NCBI GenBank assembly: GCA_001600175.1
Contig: BCJC01000002.1
Span: forward strand, 556,028-620,027
DNA: 64,000 nucleotides
Direction of reading: 5' to 3'
From: Erythrobasidium yunnanense
Lineage: Eukaryota > Basidiomycota > Cystobasidiomycetes > Erythrobasidiales > Erythrobasidiaceae
The notes under the pieces are model-generated. The model did not search any database. It saw only the letters and a program-made list of their open reading frames with translations, and was not told where the DNA came from. Shown here piece by piece: positions 37,003-47,354 of the stretch. Made by a program: the position numbers and the translations under genes. Position 1 is the stretch's first letter, and every line of letters begins with the position of its first letter.

Positions 37003-37666
37003 GGCCACCGTTTGCGGCATTCTCGAGGACCCACTGTGCTGCGGCAGGAAGAACGAGATCGACCTGAGTCTCCTCGATACGTACCCTTCAAAAGTGTTGA
37101 ATATATAAGAAGCTATGACCTTCCTCGTCATGACTCCACAAAACCGGGCAAAAGGACTATCTATGCCTACAGACCCAAGCGTCGAAGCTGAGCTGCATCC
37201 AGGTTAGGCCGCTGTCATTTTGTAGGAATGAGACTTACCGACTGTGTAGCTATACTGCACCACTCACCCACCCCTGCTCTAGACTAATGTGCACGGAACC
37301 TTTGTCCAAACTGAAGGCTATGCCTCCAGTCCTGCACTTCGACGCTCCACCACCGACTGCACCAGCGACGATGTAGTCGTGTTGCAGCTTATCTCTTAGT
37401 AGCTGCTGCACCTCACAGCTGTTCCTCGCCGGATGAAGGACCCAGGTTGGGCTGGACAGGCTTCCATTGCAGGTTCCGAGCTGATACCTGTTACAATCAG
37501 CTGAAAAGTTTTGGAGGACACCGGACTATGTCGATCATATTGAGGAAGATATATGCAAAGGACAATGGAATTACAAGTACAGCAGCTCGACTGCCCAGCG
37601 AGATAAGATCTACCGCAATCCAGTCCATCAGGCGAGTCTGTATTCTGTGCATCATACATCCAGCTG
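37003..37666. other. Spacer before orphan C
   Basis: 664 bp with no convincing coding frame. It may hold the promoter or unrecognised 5' exons of orphan C. Confidence 0.35.
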
Positions 37667-38626
37667 ATGCTCTTCATTACCCGGGTACATCAGATAAAGC
37701 CATGTCGACATTCCATCAATCATTGCCCGCTGAAAAATACGGTCGACTACTTCAAACAGCAACGCTCGATGCACTACTGGGATGGAGAAGCAAAAGAGGG
37801 ATGGGCAGACGGCCTAGTCGCTCTTGCGAAAGATGCCAATTTGCAAAAGAACATCGAGGACATGTCCAAACAAGGCCTTAATCCCAACCTCTGGTGGAAT
37901 CGCGATAACCCTGATTTAGCGCAGCCTATACCTCCGCCTTCAGTGGAGGCTACACCTGCGCCTGTTCCCCGACCTGGTGCGACTAGAAGGAAGTCCCGCA
38001 AGGAACCTCCGATGAAACGTCGAAAGTCGCGCATTCAGACACCACCTCGTACATCACCGAGCCAAAGCACGACCCACGAAGAACCACCTCTCGAAGCTGA
38101 GGTCCGACAAGCGCCTCCGTATCGCCCGGCACCTGCACCTGCGCCTGCACCCAGCGATATGATATCCGATGATACGGTTCCTTTCCTTCCTCGACGGAAG
38201 TCGGCTGCCGCTGTAAAGCTGGCTGTCGCAGCTCCTGCTCCTGTACGCCTACAACAGCCTGTCTATCGCGACCCTACACCACCACCTCCGCCCCCGAGAA
38301 TAGCTTCAGCCCATCCACGGCCGCTCCAGGCCAGAGGAACGACATACAGACACGAGGAAGCCGGGCATAAGCCAGTACGAGCTTCTTTTACTATTCATCT
38401 CAAGCCATATACGCTTCCTCCACTACCTTATGGCAAAACAACAAAGTGCGAACCTTCCGAGAATATTCCTGGCTTTCAGCTTCAGTATCTGTATCCACTC
38501 AACAAATACTATGTCCCAAGCATGGAGCCTTTGGCTTATCGGTATGTGAAGGAGGATCCTTATGGTGTCCTGCAGCCAGAGTCAGATTGGCAGCAATATC
38601 GCAGGCCTCGGAATCCTGGAAGGTAA
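37667..38626 (+). CDS. Orphan C, Pro-rich basic protein
   Basis: Open frame of up to 319 codons. The ATG at 37667 is the first in frame, but the ATG at 37769 (MHYWDGEAKEGWADGLVALA) is a better start because sequence before it looks non-coding. The middle is Pro/Ala/Arg-rich with Lys-Arg clusters (TRRKSRKEPPMKRRKSRI), repeated APAPAPAP and PPPPPP tracts. The C-terminus is different: aromatic-rich and structured-looking (FTIHLKPYTLPPLPYGK; FQLQYLYPLNKYYVP; YRYVKEDPYGVL). The clusters could be nuclear localisation signals. I recognise no family. It follows the two small basic orphans on the same strand, suggesting a local lineage-specific cluster. Confidence 0.5.
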   Translation: MLFITRVHQIKPCRHSINHCPLKNTVDYFKQQRSMHYWDGEAKEGWADGLVALAKDANLQKNIEDMSKQGLNPNLWWNRDNPDLAQPIPPPSVEATPAPVPRPGATRRKSRKEPPMKRRKSRIQTPPRTSPSQSTTHEEPPLEAEVRQAPPYRPAPAPAPAPSDMISDDTVPFLPRRKSAAAVKLAVAAPAPVRLQQPVYRDPTPPPPPPRIASAHPRPLQARGTTYRHEEAGHKPVRASFTIHLKPYTLPPLPYGKTTKCEPSENIPGFQLQYLYPLNKYYVPSMEPLAYRYVKEDPYGVLQPESDWQQYRRPRNPGR

Positions 38627-39130
38627 TCCAAAGCGATCAGTGTACAGGCTTAGGGAGGACAGATATCTGTTTGCGTCTGTGAAACGTAGTTTGCATGAAA
38701 GCTACCGGAAACGCATTGTTTTTTGGTCTGAGATGGCTAAAACGTCCAACTATTGAGTATAACGAGTAGTAAAAGATGTAGCACTACATGAGACAAATGA
38801 ATTATTGTCCATTTCGGCCCTAGCTGTCTAAAGGTGGTTGCGTGTATTACGAAATAGAGAGAGATCACAAGCCCTGAAACCCCGCAAATAGGGGATGTAG
38901 AAACGATATAGAGATTGTGAGTGTGAAGAAAGCTTCCAATCCATCATCGCCTTCGGATGGATGGAAAGAAATTGAGCGAGAGGGCGTGAAAGTTTGCTTT
39001 GCTTTGCTCAAATGCATCGTGCATAATCCTGCTTGATTGCTACGAAAGTCGTTGTCTCGTTCGATGCTATCTCGTACGTTTCATTGACAAAGCTCGCGCT
39101 TCACCACCCTCTTGCTATATAGAAGCTTTC
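38627..39130. other. Intergenic region between convergent genes
   Basis: 504 bp between the stops of orphan C and the lipase-like gene. No gene or clear repeat is seen. Confidence 0.35.
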
Positions 39131-41019
39131 TTAAGCGGGTGGAGAACCGGAGCCTCCGTTTCCATTTCCATTTCCATTTCCACCGTTTCCAGGACCGCCA
39201 TTTCCAGCAGGTCCGGAAGGCTGAGCGTAACGGGAGGAGCTTGACGAAGATGAAGTAGGTTGCCATCTGTAAGTGGACGAGGAGGAAGAAGAAGGAGTCC
39301 ACTGAACGGTGGTGCGGCTTCTGCCTGATGAAGTGGGTCTGTAGTTGCCGTAAGTCGTCGTAGCAGTTGCGGTTCCGGTATAGTCGTATGGCTCGTCAGC
39401 GCTGTAGACGAAGCGGGATAAGTCAGTCTCTTTCGCAACGTCAAGACGATACGAGATAAACGCACTTGGAAGGGTCAGAGTGGAACTCCAAGAAGTCGTT
39501 GACGACCTCGGCGTTGTAAAGACTGGGTCGTCCACACTCGCTGACGGGAGTGAAGTAGAAGTAGTGATCTTGGAGAGCGGTTCCAGCGCCGGCCTGAGTT
39601 TGGGGCATGCATTGGGGAAGCATTTCACCGCCGTTGGCCTCTACCTCATCGGGCCAGCAAATGGTCCAGTTTGGCTGAGGGCTGTTGGTCGAGTTGACTC
39701 CGTAGTAGTAGAATCTATGTGAAGCAGACATTTAGCATAGGTCTGTGCTCCATGGTTATAGGACACATACGTGGTACCAGAGTGTGCATAGTCTGCGGTG
39801 GCTGGGATGAACTCGGTGTATTGATCGTTGTTGAAGACACCTCGCTCGCCAGCCTCGCCGTTGAAGCGGGCGTTGTACCAGAGGGCACCACGCTGGTTGA
39901 ATGTACGGGGAGCACCTGTGCATCGTTGTCAGTGACTGCTGAAAGGATATGGGATTGGCACGTTTTGTCGCTTACCGTAGGTGTGGGAGTAGTAGCAGAT
40001 TTGCTGGTAGTTGAAGTCGGCGGATGCGATGAGCGAGTGCATACCACCTAGACCATGTCCGGCGATTGAGAAGACAAGACCTTGTCCTTCGTACGCCTGT
40101 CTCGTAAGAGCGAAGTTGTTGGTCGCGGCTTTAGCCTCGAGGTATCCCTGGAGCGCATACGAGTTGACTGTGCAGTTCCAGCATGTTGATCCGATACCCT
40201 CGCCAAGCTCGTCCCAGGAGGATACTTCCAAAGGAAGGTTTTGCTCCATGTCGTAGTTTCCTCGGAAAATCAGGAGGACCTTGTTCATCTCTGGTACGAC
40301 GGCTCCGAATCCTGAGCATCCTGATGGAGTGTCCCAGGTCTCTGTGACAGTCCAGGGAGGTCGGGTGCTGCATTACAGAATTAAAAGGCGGATCAGCACG
40401 TTGTTGGCGATCGGAGCTCTTTTTCCGAGACCTCACCTTTGAGGGAAGTTCTTGAGCTTTGCTGCCTCAGTGAATGTCTGTACAGGGCATGTATCGGAGT
40501 ATCTATGTAATAGCAAGACATGCCAAAAATCAGCACAGCCCAAGTTGCATACGGAAGTGGCGGGATGAGCACTTACAGGCCGTAGCTGGAAGAGCAGCAG
40601 GGAAAAGGGAAAGAAAGTAAGGTGAGTAAGGAATATTGCTGAGATGTTGCAGTGTATGCTCACGCAGCCATGGACAAGACAGCACTGTTCGAGCAAATAA
40701 AACGTCAGCCTCATCTCAACGGTCGGGGGCGATCGCAGGTTTTGGCACTCACTGGTATCTGTTGTGCCAGAAGCCATCGGGGGTGCTTGAATATGATGAT
40801 TGTTAGTATGTGTATCGCTACATTGGCTGCTTCTTCCGCCTACAGATTGCGGGTCTCTGGAAAAACGAGCGAGTTTCAGCGCCAAGCCCAATGCGCTGTC
40901 ATCTGACAGACAACCATGGCCAACTCACGGTATGCAGGCTGCGACTGGGCAGCTGTGTATCCCAGAAAAGCTGAAGTGACTGCGAGCGCCTTTGCTACTC
41001 GAACAGAAGTTGACGGCAT
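39131..41019 (-). CDS. Secreted class-3-lipase-like protein, nucleophile Ser replaced by Gly
   Basis: The N-terminus MPSTSVRVAKALAVTSAFLG YTAAQ is a signal peptide (start at 41019). Recognisable blocks in order: YSDTCPVQTFTEAA; TRPPWTVTETWDTPSGCSGF; the lipase strand KVLLIFRGNYDM; WNCTVNSYALQGYLEA; the nucleophile-elbow position LVFSIAGHGLGGMHSL; ICYYSHTYGAPRTFNQRGALWYN; DYAHSGTTFYYYGVN; and HYFYFTPVSECGRPS. In active class 3 lipases the elbow is GHSLGG; here the Ser codon is ggt (Gly), read clearly at about 40065-40067. The C-terminus is a Ser/Thr/Tyr-rich linker ending in a Gly-Asn repeat, typical of wall-exposed proteins. At least eight short introns are present. The fold assignment is good; catalytic activity by the usual mechanism is doubtful. 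Confidence 0.8.
39154..39192. repeat. TTTCCA microsatellite in the lipase-like C-terminus
   Basis: About four to five copies of a 6-bp unit (tttcca on the plus strand). On the coding minus strand it encodes alternating Gly-Asn residues. Confidence 0.7.
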
Positions 41020-42263
41020 GTTTCTTCGGATTTCGATAAGGGAAAGTGGAGGGTTGAAGCTGAACAAGTAGAGAACAGTGATTTAAAGTAGAAGTGAAGC
41101 GATGCTCTCTTCTTGCTTCTTCGACTGTTTTGTTTTGTTGCAGTTGGAGAAAGAAAAGCTGGCTTGAATACTTTCTGCCCGCTCAAAGTCAAATCGCGGC
41201 GTGATGTTGAAAAAAGGCTTGGAGAGTGCCGGGAAGGGAAGGGAAGAAGCAAAGAGTACGATAGTGCACACTGACTGTCCTAAACGAGCGGTACAAGACT
41301 GCGTCAATACTGCAAAGTGCGATCGTAACATGGGCTCCCAGATTTCATCGACACCTCGCAATCAGCCGGAAATCGCAACTGACAGAGCCCAAAGCACCGC
41401 TTGTACAGCGTGGAAAGACCACTGCCTCGTCCTAGGCCTACTGCGCACAAATCTGCTGGTATACATACTCTGATGGCCCGTCTGTAATTTTGATGCGAGC
41501 GATGGGCTATTCTATCGCTCATGACGCTTGACCTCCTGTCGATTCCGAGATCTGTCACCCTTCCCTCCGGCACCACATGATGATATGACATGATGGCAGG
41601 TTCAAGGAAGACAGGGCAGTGTCCCTAATAAACAGTCCGCAGTCAAGAACCCGCAGTCCTGCCAAGACACCTCGCTAACAAAGCTCCCGTGGATGACCAC
41701 CAGGCCAGGCCGAGAAGGGAAGACCTCATCACTCTTCATCACACATGCACTACAAATCGACTGGGGAGCCAAGTCGTCTTCAGCTTGGAGGGCGAGAAGC
41801 TGATCATCTCCTCCTCTTTCCGTTTAATCCTTCCAGGCTTTTCCCTTACGCTGAGGCTGGCTGTGGATGTATACATGCTCGAAGTGCTTTCGAAGACGGC
41901 TTTATCACGGTGCCTGATAATGCTTACTTCGGGCTGGCAACGAAACTTTCCCCAGCACATATGCGGAATTAGCTGATCAGTCATGATGCACGCACACATA
42001 GACGCATCGTCCAGCTGTCATCTTTGTCAAAGGGGCACACAGCTCGCAGAACACTTCAAGCTGCTGTCCTGCGCGTTGAGCTCACCCAATGACGCGCATA
42101 CGAGCATGATAGTGTGACGGTACATCTTCCAGCCTTAACTGTGCATGTGTAGCATGCCCTTCCATGTCTGCGGAAGATGACGATCGGAACCTCCACTTCC
42201 ATGACGGCGGAAGAAACGATGACTAGCGCGTCTGACCTGGAAGATATTTCGCTGAACGTAGAC
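41020..42263. other. Long intergenic region
   Basis: About 1.2 kb upstream of the lipase-like gene and of the orphan locus at 42.3 kb. The open frames in it are short, overlap on both strands and lack motifs. I see no RNA gene or mobile element. Confidence 0.4.
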
Positions 42264-42270
42264 TATAAAA
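42264..42270 (+). promoter_or_regulatory. TATA box of the 42.3-kb locus
   Basis: tataaaa lies 106 bp before the ATG at 42376 and is followed by a pyrimidine-rich leader. It suggests a transcribed gene starts here. Confidence 0.4.
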
Positions 42271-42375
42271 GGCCTGCTCTTGAGTTCTGCTGCTCTTGTT
42301 TCTCTTCCTATCATTTCTATACTACACTCACTCACTTACACTAATAAGCTTACCTTGGCGACGGCATCATCGACA

Positions 42376-43287
42376 ATGTCTGTAAGTACACCCTCTCCCA
42401 AGTCTTTGTCTTCAACACGCTTACCCTGCATGCCGTGCACACTCCAAAGAATACCCTTCAGCCTAATGTCATGATGTCTGGAGGTGATCATCTGCTGGGG
42501 AACATGTAAGTCTATCTCTACTCAGCTACCTCACATTGAAGCGAGCTCAACCTTCCTCTTCTCGCCGCTTCAGCTGTCATCCCCTTCAGCTCGCTGCGCA
42601 TCCCTCGCGCTCAACCTACTAAGCTGTCGGGCGAGATCACTTCAGCTCGGTTGAGACATCCTGCGCAGCGACATCAACCATGTCTTAACGTCTCGAAGCA
42701 GAGGACGGAACAAATTCTCGTCTCGAAGCAGAGCACGGAACAAACCTGAAGCGCTCTTCTGAAGAGCCGGAGACACCTACAGCGGCGAAACGAACACAAA
42801 TCGACAGCTCAGCGCGTATACCACTGCATCCTCATCCTCCAGATGCCCACGCTTCGTTAACATGCCGGCATGGTCGACGGGAAAGCTAATCATTAGTCAT
42901 ACCCGACGCTTATGGCCCAACGAAAAGCTACCAACTTTGCACTCCGCAGACACTGCAGCGTATCTATATACAGGTGAGCTCATACTGCTGCTCTGCGTAG
43001 TGCCTACCCTCTACTGACGTACTTCGCTGTACAGAATTTAGACGATCTCGAAGGCATAGCTGGCCTGCATCTCAGCAGGCATCCGCAATGCCTATCGCCT
43101 GCACAAATGATGCGGCTTTCCTGACATGTGCGAGCAAGTTCTCAAGCTGCACCTCGATCGTCTCATCGCTCGTTTTGACGAACATTCGATGAACTCAGTC
43201 AGTTACCTCGAAGCCAATGCCGTCGATCGGACCTCAGCAAAAGTTCGCTTGGCTGTTGGAAGCGGCGTACCTATTATTGGCTGACTG
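42376..43287 (+). pseudogene. Broken or unresolved orphan locus, 5' part
   Basis: A promoter-like TATA box and leader precede an ATG with a perfect gtaagt donor at 42382. Downstream, coding-like stretches appear in different frames: 42689-42886, containing two copies of RLEAE-D/H-GTN and then KRSSEEPETPTAAKRTQID; and about 43119-43285 (DMCEQVLKLHLDRLIARFDE, then NSVSYLEANAVDRTSAKVRL). I could not join them into one reading with standard introns. It is either an intron-rich orphan gene I cannot resolve or a gene disrupted by frameshifts. The CEQVLKLHLDRLIARF stretch recalls the helical part after BTB domains, but weakly. Confidence 0.25.
42689..42744 (+). repeat. Two-copy 30-bp tandem repeat
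   Basis: Units at 42689-42714 and 42719-42744 are identical at 25 of 26 positions, with a 30-bp period (cgtctcgaagcagag...). The period is a multiple of three and keeps an open frame. Confidence 0.8.
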
Positions 43288-43860
43288 GTGTTACAAAGAG
43301 CCTTGAGACCATCAGACATGTGTCTAGACCTGCGCGCAAACAACGCCTCGCTTGTAGGGCTGTTTCACACGCTACCCCGCAACACCTCTATCTTCCGCGA
43401 TTCAGTCCATCCTGCAGGACTCAGCTGGATGCAGTCTGGATCCTGGGGCTACACCGTCTACGGCAAGCTAAAACGGTGGCTGAGCAATCTACAAGCTGAA
43501 GATTCAGAACTCGCGCGCCTCAAGCTAGAGAGTCGCGTCGATAGCAAGGGGGCCAATCTGTACATCGAGCACGCAAACGCTCTCAAGAAAGAAGCATTTG
43601 CTATTCGATCGGGAAGCCCCACTTTGCAACAGTACATCAGGTCAATATGGTCGACTGCTCTCACACCGCAAGACCGATCATGTCTTCTGCCTATGTCGCA
43701 CAACAACCAGAGCTGCCGGCTACAGCAACGTCAAAGCAGACTCGCATCATCGGAAAATGCCTTTCCAAAGCCGTTCGCGAGTTTCAAGGACGAACGGCAG
43801 CAATCGAAGCAGAGAAGAACTGAACAACTACTTCCTCACCGAGAGTTTGCAGATCCATGA
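43288..43860 (+). CDS. Hypothetical protein, probably 3' part of the orphan locus
   Basis: Open frame of 190 codons. The N-terminal half looks protein-like: LRPSDMCLDLRANNASLVGL, HTLPRNTSIFRDSVHPAGLS, WGYTVYGKLKRWLSNL, SELARLKLESRVDSKGANLY. The last third is Gln/Ser/Arg-rich and less convincing. It carries on from coding-like sequence in other frames just upstream, so it is probably the last exon of that locus rather than a gene with its own start. No family is recognised. Confidence 0.3.
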   Translation: MLQRALRPSDMCLDLRANNASLVGLFHTLPRNTSIFRDSVHPAGLSWMQSGSWGYTVYGKLKRWLSNLQAEDSELARLKLESRVDSKGANLYIEHANALKKEAFAIRSGSPTLQQYIRSIWSTALTPQDRSCLLPMSHNNQSCRLQQRQSRLASSENAFPKPFASFKDERQQSKQRRTEQLLPHREFADP

Positions 43861-44700
43861 ACGACTTTGTCACGTCACGCAGATATGCACACAAAGTCTG
43901 CGAATTGCTCGACATTGGATGTGAGCACGCAAACAAGATGTGATAGGAGTAGTATTGGCTGGCGGATGAGTGAGCTGACAACGCTCTCTTCCACAGCGCA
44001 CCCGGAAGGCCATGCGGAAATACAAGAACAAGCTCGTAGCCGCAACAGCTGCTACGAGGAATAGTACCGCCCTCCAAAGGCAAGTGAGCCTGCTGGACTA
44101 CCGCAAACCGAGAAGCGGACATAGACAACGAACCTGACCCTTGAAAGACGTCTGTCAAGCCTTCGGAATGGCATCCGAGCCAGGCTATTCTCCATGTAAA
44201 GGTTGTGCGATGGTCGAGCAGACAGTCGAAGGACAACAGTGACTAAATAGACTGGATCAGCCGGTAGCAGGATCGATTCTGGCGGGAAACCGGCCTTAAT
44301 CGCTCGGATATCTGGTCTCGGATGGGTCGGCGCGCAGGACTGGAAGCTGTAGACCTGCTCAAACCCATTGAGGTTTCTGGCGGTTCCGGGGTGCTTACGG
44401 GATTCGACAGCTACCAGTATCGACAGACGTGAACTTGGTAAGGCATGCTCTCCAAGTATATCGCGATGGTCACTGACAACTTCTTCTGATTGCGCACGAG
44501 CCAATGAATATCGAACTTGGTCTGGTCCAGCGGAACATGCTCAAAGGGAAGAGAGTATTTCGAAGTGTCGATTAGAGAGTCATAGCGCGTTAGAAAGTCA
44601 GAAGCATGTTAGCAACGTGAGGGAATCTTGCTGCACTTCGGCTGTTCTTGCTGTTCTTGCTCTTCTTGCCTTTCATCTCGCTCATCTCGGATAAGCAGCG
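43861..44700. other. Intergenic region
   Basis: 840 bp. Two overlapping 150-codon frames on the minus strand look like chance openings: no motif, no plausible splice context. Pyrimidine-rich sequence just before 44700 fits the leader of the next gene. Confidence 0.35.
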
Positions 44701-45477
44701 ATGGTCCCAGCTTCAACGTCGTCACTGATGCGTGCAGCTGCTGTGCGCAGTGTTATCCGTCAGAATCAGCGGATGGGCGCTCGCTCAGCCAGACAGGCCT
44801 CCCACGCTGCGGCTGCAGCAGACCATGGAGATTCGCAGTATCCAGAAGAAGGTGAGCGAGGATAGCCTAGAGTTAGTCTAGAGGCATTGGCGAGCTTGCT
44901 GACTGTGCTGTCTTCTCCCGCACCTATCCCTGTCCGCTCAACCTGGCTCAATCCGCTGTCTGCCAATCCAAACCGAACAACGAATCTATCAGGCTTCTCG
45001 GGAGCGTTCTGGCGAAACACCGTCCTTTCAGTCGTACTATCAGTCGTAGCATACCGCGTCTCCCTTCAATACACTCCCGCCGCAAAAGGACCCGCTCTCG
45101 ATGAGTCTCACGACCCTCATGAACAGCCGGCAGAAGCTGCAGACAAGGACATGCCATACCTTACAAGATACCTGGCTTATCACATGCCTAGAGAAGGACT
45201 ATGGAAGGAGAGAGCAGACAAACATCTGGAATTGACCCTGCAACAGGCGGAGGATCAGTTGCTACTGCAGGACGCTCAAAGGCCAAAGATGAGAAGACTG
45301 CGATACCCTGGCTCGTTCGAGCAGGCAAGTCCGCATGGTCAGTCAGGTGTCGCTTTCAACGCTTCTCGTGCGCCTTCAAGCTGACTATTGCTCGCAGGCA
45401 TCGCGCCCGGCAGCACCGTCGATATGAGCGACCTCAAGGTCAAGTTAAACTTCAACGCACCTGTAGGAGAGGATTAG
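44701..45477 (+). CDS. Small single-span, probably mitochondrial protein
   Basis: Three exons (44701-44851, 44993-45337, 45398-45477) give 191 aa in phase. The N-terminus (SLMRAAAVRSVIRQNQRMGA with RSARQASHAAAA) looks like a mitochondrial presequence. After SQYPEEGFSGAFWRNTVLS comes one transmembrane segment (VVLSVVAYRVSL), then a charged soluble tail: YLTRYLAYHMPREGLWKERA, LQQAEDQLLLQDAQRPKM, RYPGSFEQASPHGIAPGSTV and DLKVKLNFNAPVGED. The plan (presequence, single TM, helical tail with W-K-E-R) resembles fungal complex I accessory subunits, but I cannot name one with confidence. A second Met at 44728 could also be the start. The intron at 44852-44992 is unusually long for this window (141 bp). 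Confidence 0.75.
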
Positions 45478-45531
45478 CAAGTAGATTGTGCTAGTATGTT
45501 CGCGAGAAAAGCATAATTACGTTACCAGATC

Positions 45532-46050
45532 ATGGCGAGCTCGAAGATTGTGGGAGCTTCACTTACAGAGACCACTCGCTCTCAAGACTTCACCTTTGAG
45601 ACTGACTTACAGCCCTGCCATCCAATCTTGGTTCACGCTGGGAGCGGAAAGTCCGGGCGATTCGGTCCTATCTCGAACACGCGCTTGAGCGCCTTTGACG
45701 AGAACTTCAGACGTGCAGTCATACTGCTCTCTGGAGATGCGCTCTCTTCCACACTTCTCTCCACGCTGACAATCGTGCCCGATGCCCTAAACCTCTGCGA
45801 AGCGCACAAAGAGCCTTATTCGGATGTTGGCGTTTCCTCCCCACTCCCTCCTTTCTTCTGTAGAGCATCACCTGATCAGTTTGCCAAACAGAGCTTAACC
45901 GCCCTCGCACGACTGGAAGACCCTAGAGTGTCGAAGAAGGCAGCGAAGCGGACTGTGCAGCTCGGGAAGGCTAGAGTAGCTCGGGCCCCCCGGTATACCG
46001 TCTGCCACTGCCCTTCAGAAGCAGTATACCGGGCACCCTTGCGCTTCTAG
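45532..46050 (+). CDS. Hypothetical protein
   Basis: Open frame of 172 codons, 54 bp after the previous gene. Codon use is coding-like up to about codon 140, with sequences such as SQDFTFETDLQPCHPILVHA and DENFRRAVILLSGDALS. The end becomes basic (KKAAKRTVQLGKARVARAP). There is no signal peptide, membrane segment or known motif. The last 25 codons overlap a 10-bp inverted repeat, so the true 3' end could differ. It may be an exon of a larger gene. Confidence 0.35.
   Translation: MASSKIVGASLTETTRSQDFTFETDLQPCHPILVHAGSGKSGRFGPISNTRLSAFDENFRRAVILLSGDALSSTLLSTLTIVPDALNLCEAHKEPYSDVGVSSPLPPFFCRASPDQFAKQSLTALARLEDPRVSKKAAKRTVQLGKARVARAPRYTVCHCPSEAVYRAPLRF
45989..46033. repeat. Perfect 10-bp inverted repeat
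   Basis: CCCGGTATAC at 45989-45998 and GTATACCGGG at 46024-46033 are exact reverse complements with a 25-nt loop. They lie at the end of the hypothetical frame. Confidence 0.75.
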
Positions 46051-46224
46051 CGCGTTTGCTACCTGACTCACCTGACCTGAGGGCATCGCGTAAAACTGAA
46101 GACCATGCCATACGCGCTCTCTTCGCGCAGAGGCCTGCGAAGACCTTCGAAAAGTCTAGGAAGACGGATCGTGCTACCATTGCTCGGCCTCGGTACCCAG
46201 CCCGACAGAGTGGAGAAGCCTGGG

Positions 46225-46230
46225 TATAAA
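46225..46230 (+). promoter_or_regulatory. TATA box of the secreted-protein gene
   Basis: tataaa lies about 90 bp upstream of the ATG at 46319 and is followed by a pyrimidine-rich leader. Confidence 0.5.
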
Positions 46231-46318
46231 TTTCGCTGAAGAAGCTGATTTTCTCCTTCTTTCCTTCATTACCTCACCTCCCTCCGCATATTCACACAAG
46301 TATCTGATACTCGCTATC

Positions 46319-46965
46319 ATGCAGCTCACTCTATCTACCCTCCTCCTTCTTATTGTTCCCACTCTGGCTGTTGCCCAGCGCCCTCCCGCATGCCAGCCCA
46401 ACTTCCAAGGCTCTATCGTCAAGGCCGTCAACCCTAGATCTGGCCTAGTCTGGTCCGTCGCTTCCGATGCCAATGTCGGATCACCCGTCATTGCTGGAAC
46501 TTCTGCTGCTCCACTCCTGTTCTCGTTCGATGGCTCGGTCAACAACAACTACATCATCAAGTATGTAGAAGAAACCCCCTGTAGTAAGTACCTGATCTGA
46601 TGTCTGCCTATTATTCTCAGGCTCTACGGCGCTCCGCCAACAATCTGGTTGTAGCCCAAGACTCTCATCGAATCCTCAAGCTAGCGGCCGTACAGTCGAC
46701 CAAGTGAGTTTGCCTTGCTCTCAGCTAATTGGCAGCCTTACTGATCGGTGTTTCCCCGAGCAGCAATCCTACCTTTAGGCTCCTCTGCAACGGCTGCCTT
46801 GCTCCTGGCTCTGCTATCACCTCGGGCTCTGTCGTCGGATCAGACTGCTACATCGCCGACCCTCAAGACCTGGCGTTCGTGCAAATCCTGCCAGACAACA
46901 ATTACCTGCAATTCCGTGCTCCCAACTACGAGCCGAACCAGGCTTGGAACCTGGTCGCCGTCTGA
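46319..46965 (+). CDS. Small secreted protein, beta-trefoil-like
   Basis: Three exons (46319-46564, 46621-46703, 46764-46965) give 176 aa in phase. The signal peptide is MQLTLSTLLLLIVPTLAVAQ. The mature part has trefoil-like repeats: SIVKAVNPRSGLVWSVAS, NNLVVAQDSHRILKL, CYIADPQDLAFVQIL and a C-terminal NQAWNLVAV, whose Q-x-W is the ricin-B-type lectin signature. Four Cys residues are likely paired (CQPNF; CNGCLAPGS; CYIAD). It resembles small secreted carbohydrate-binding proteins of fungi; the ligand is unknown. A clear TATA box and short leader suggest regulated expression. The first donor is taken as gtagaa after KY; using the nearby gtatgt would break the frame. Confidence 0.72.
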
Positions 46966-47354
46966 TGATGCAGACTCGTCTCCTTCAACGGTTTATGTGT
47001 TCTGCTGGTGACTTTGCTGTTTTCTTGCTAGCTATGTACGGGCTTCTGAAGCTGCCGGTCGAAAAGGCCAAGCCACCTTCTGCTTGTATTTTACTCGTGG
47101 TGTATCCTCTGTGCGAGCCAATCGACTCTCAGAATCTGTCCTTGCTCTGACCTGACCGCAGTAACATCTGTCCCTTGCACGTGCCTTGATGACAGCATCC
47201 ATCCGATTCCTAGCTTGTTTCCGCGATTCTACAGGCTTTCTTCTTTGCGTTTCCCCCATCAACTATTTGCATGCTTTCAAAGTCAGCATCTTCTATCCTA
47301 TCAACAGCAGTCCGTCAGAATCGCACAAGCTTCAGACCCATCACTGCAATCAGA
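46966..47354. other. Intergenic region before the cupin gene
   Basis: 389 bp containing no gene I can support; it holds the terminator of the secreted-protein gene and the cupin promoter. Confidence 0.4.

Noticed and set aside
43784-44504. Two overlapping 150-codon minus-strand frames
   Set aside because: They overlap each other in different frames, have random composition and no promoter or intron context.
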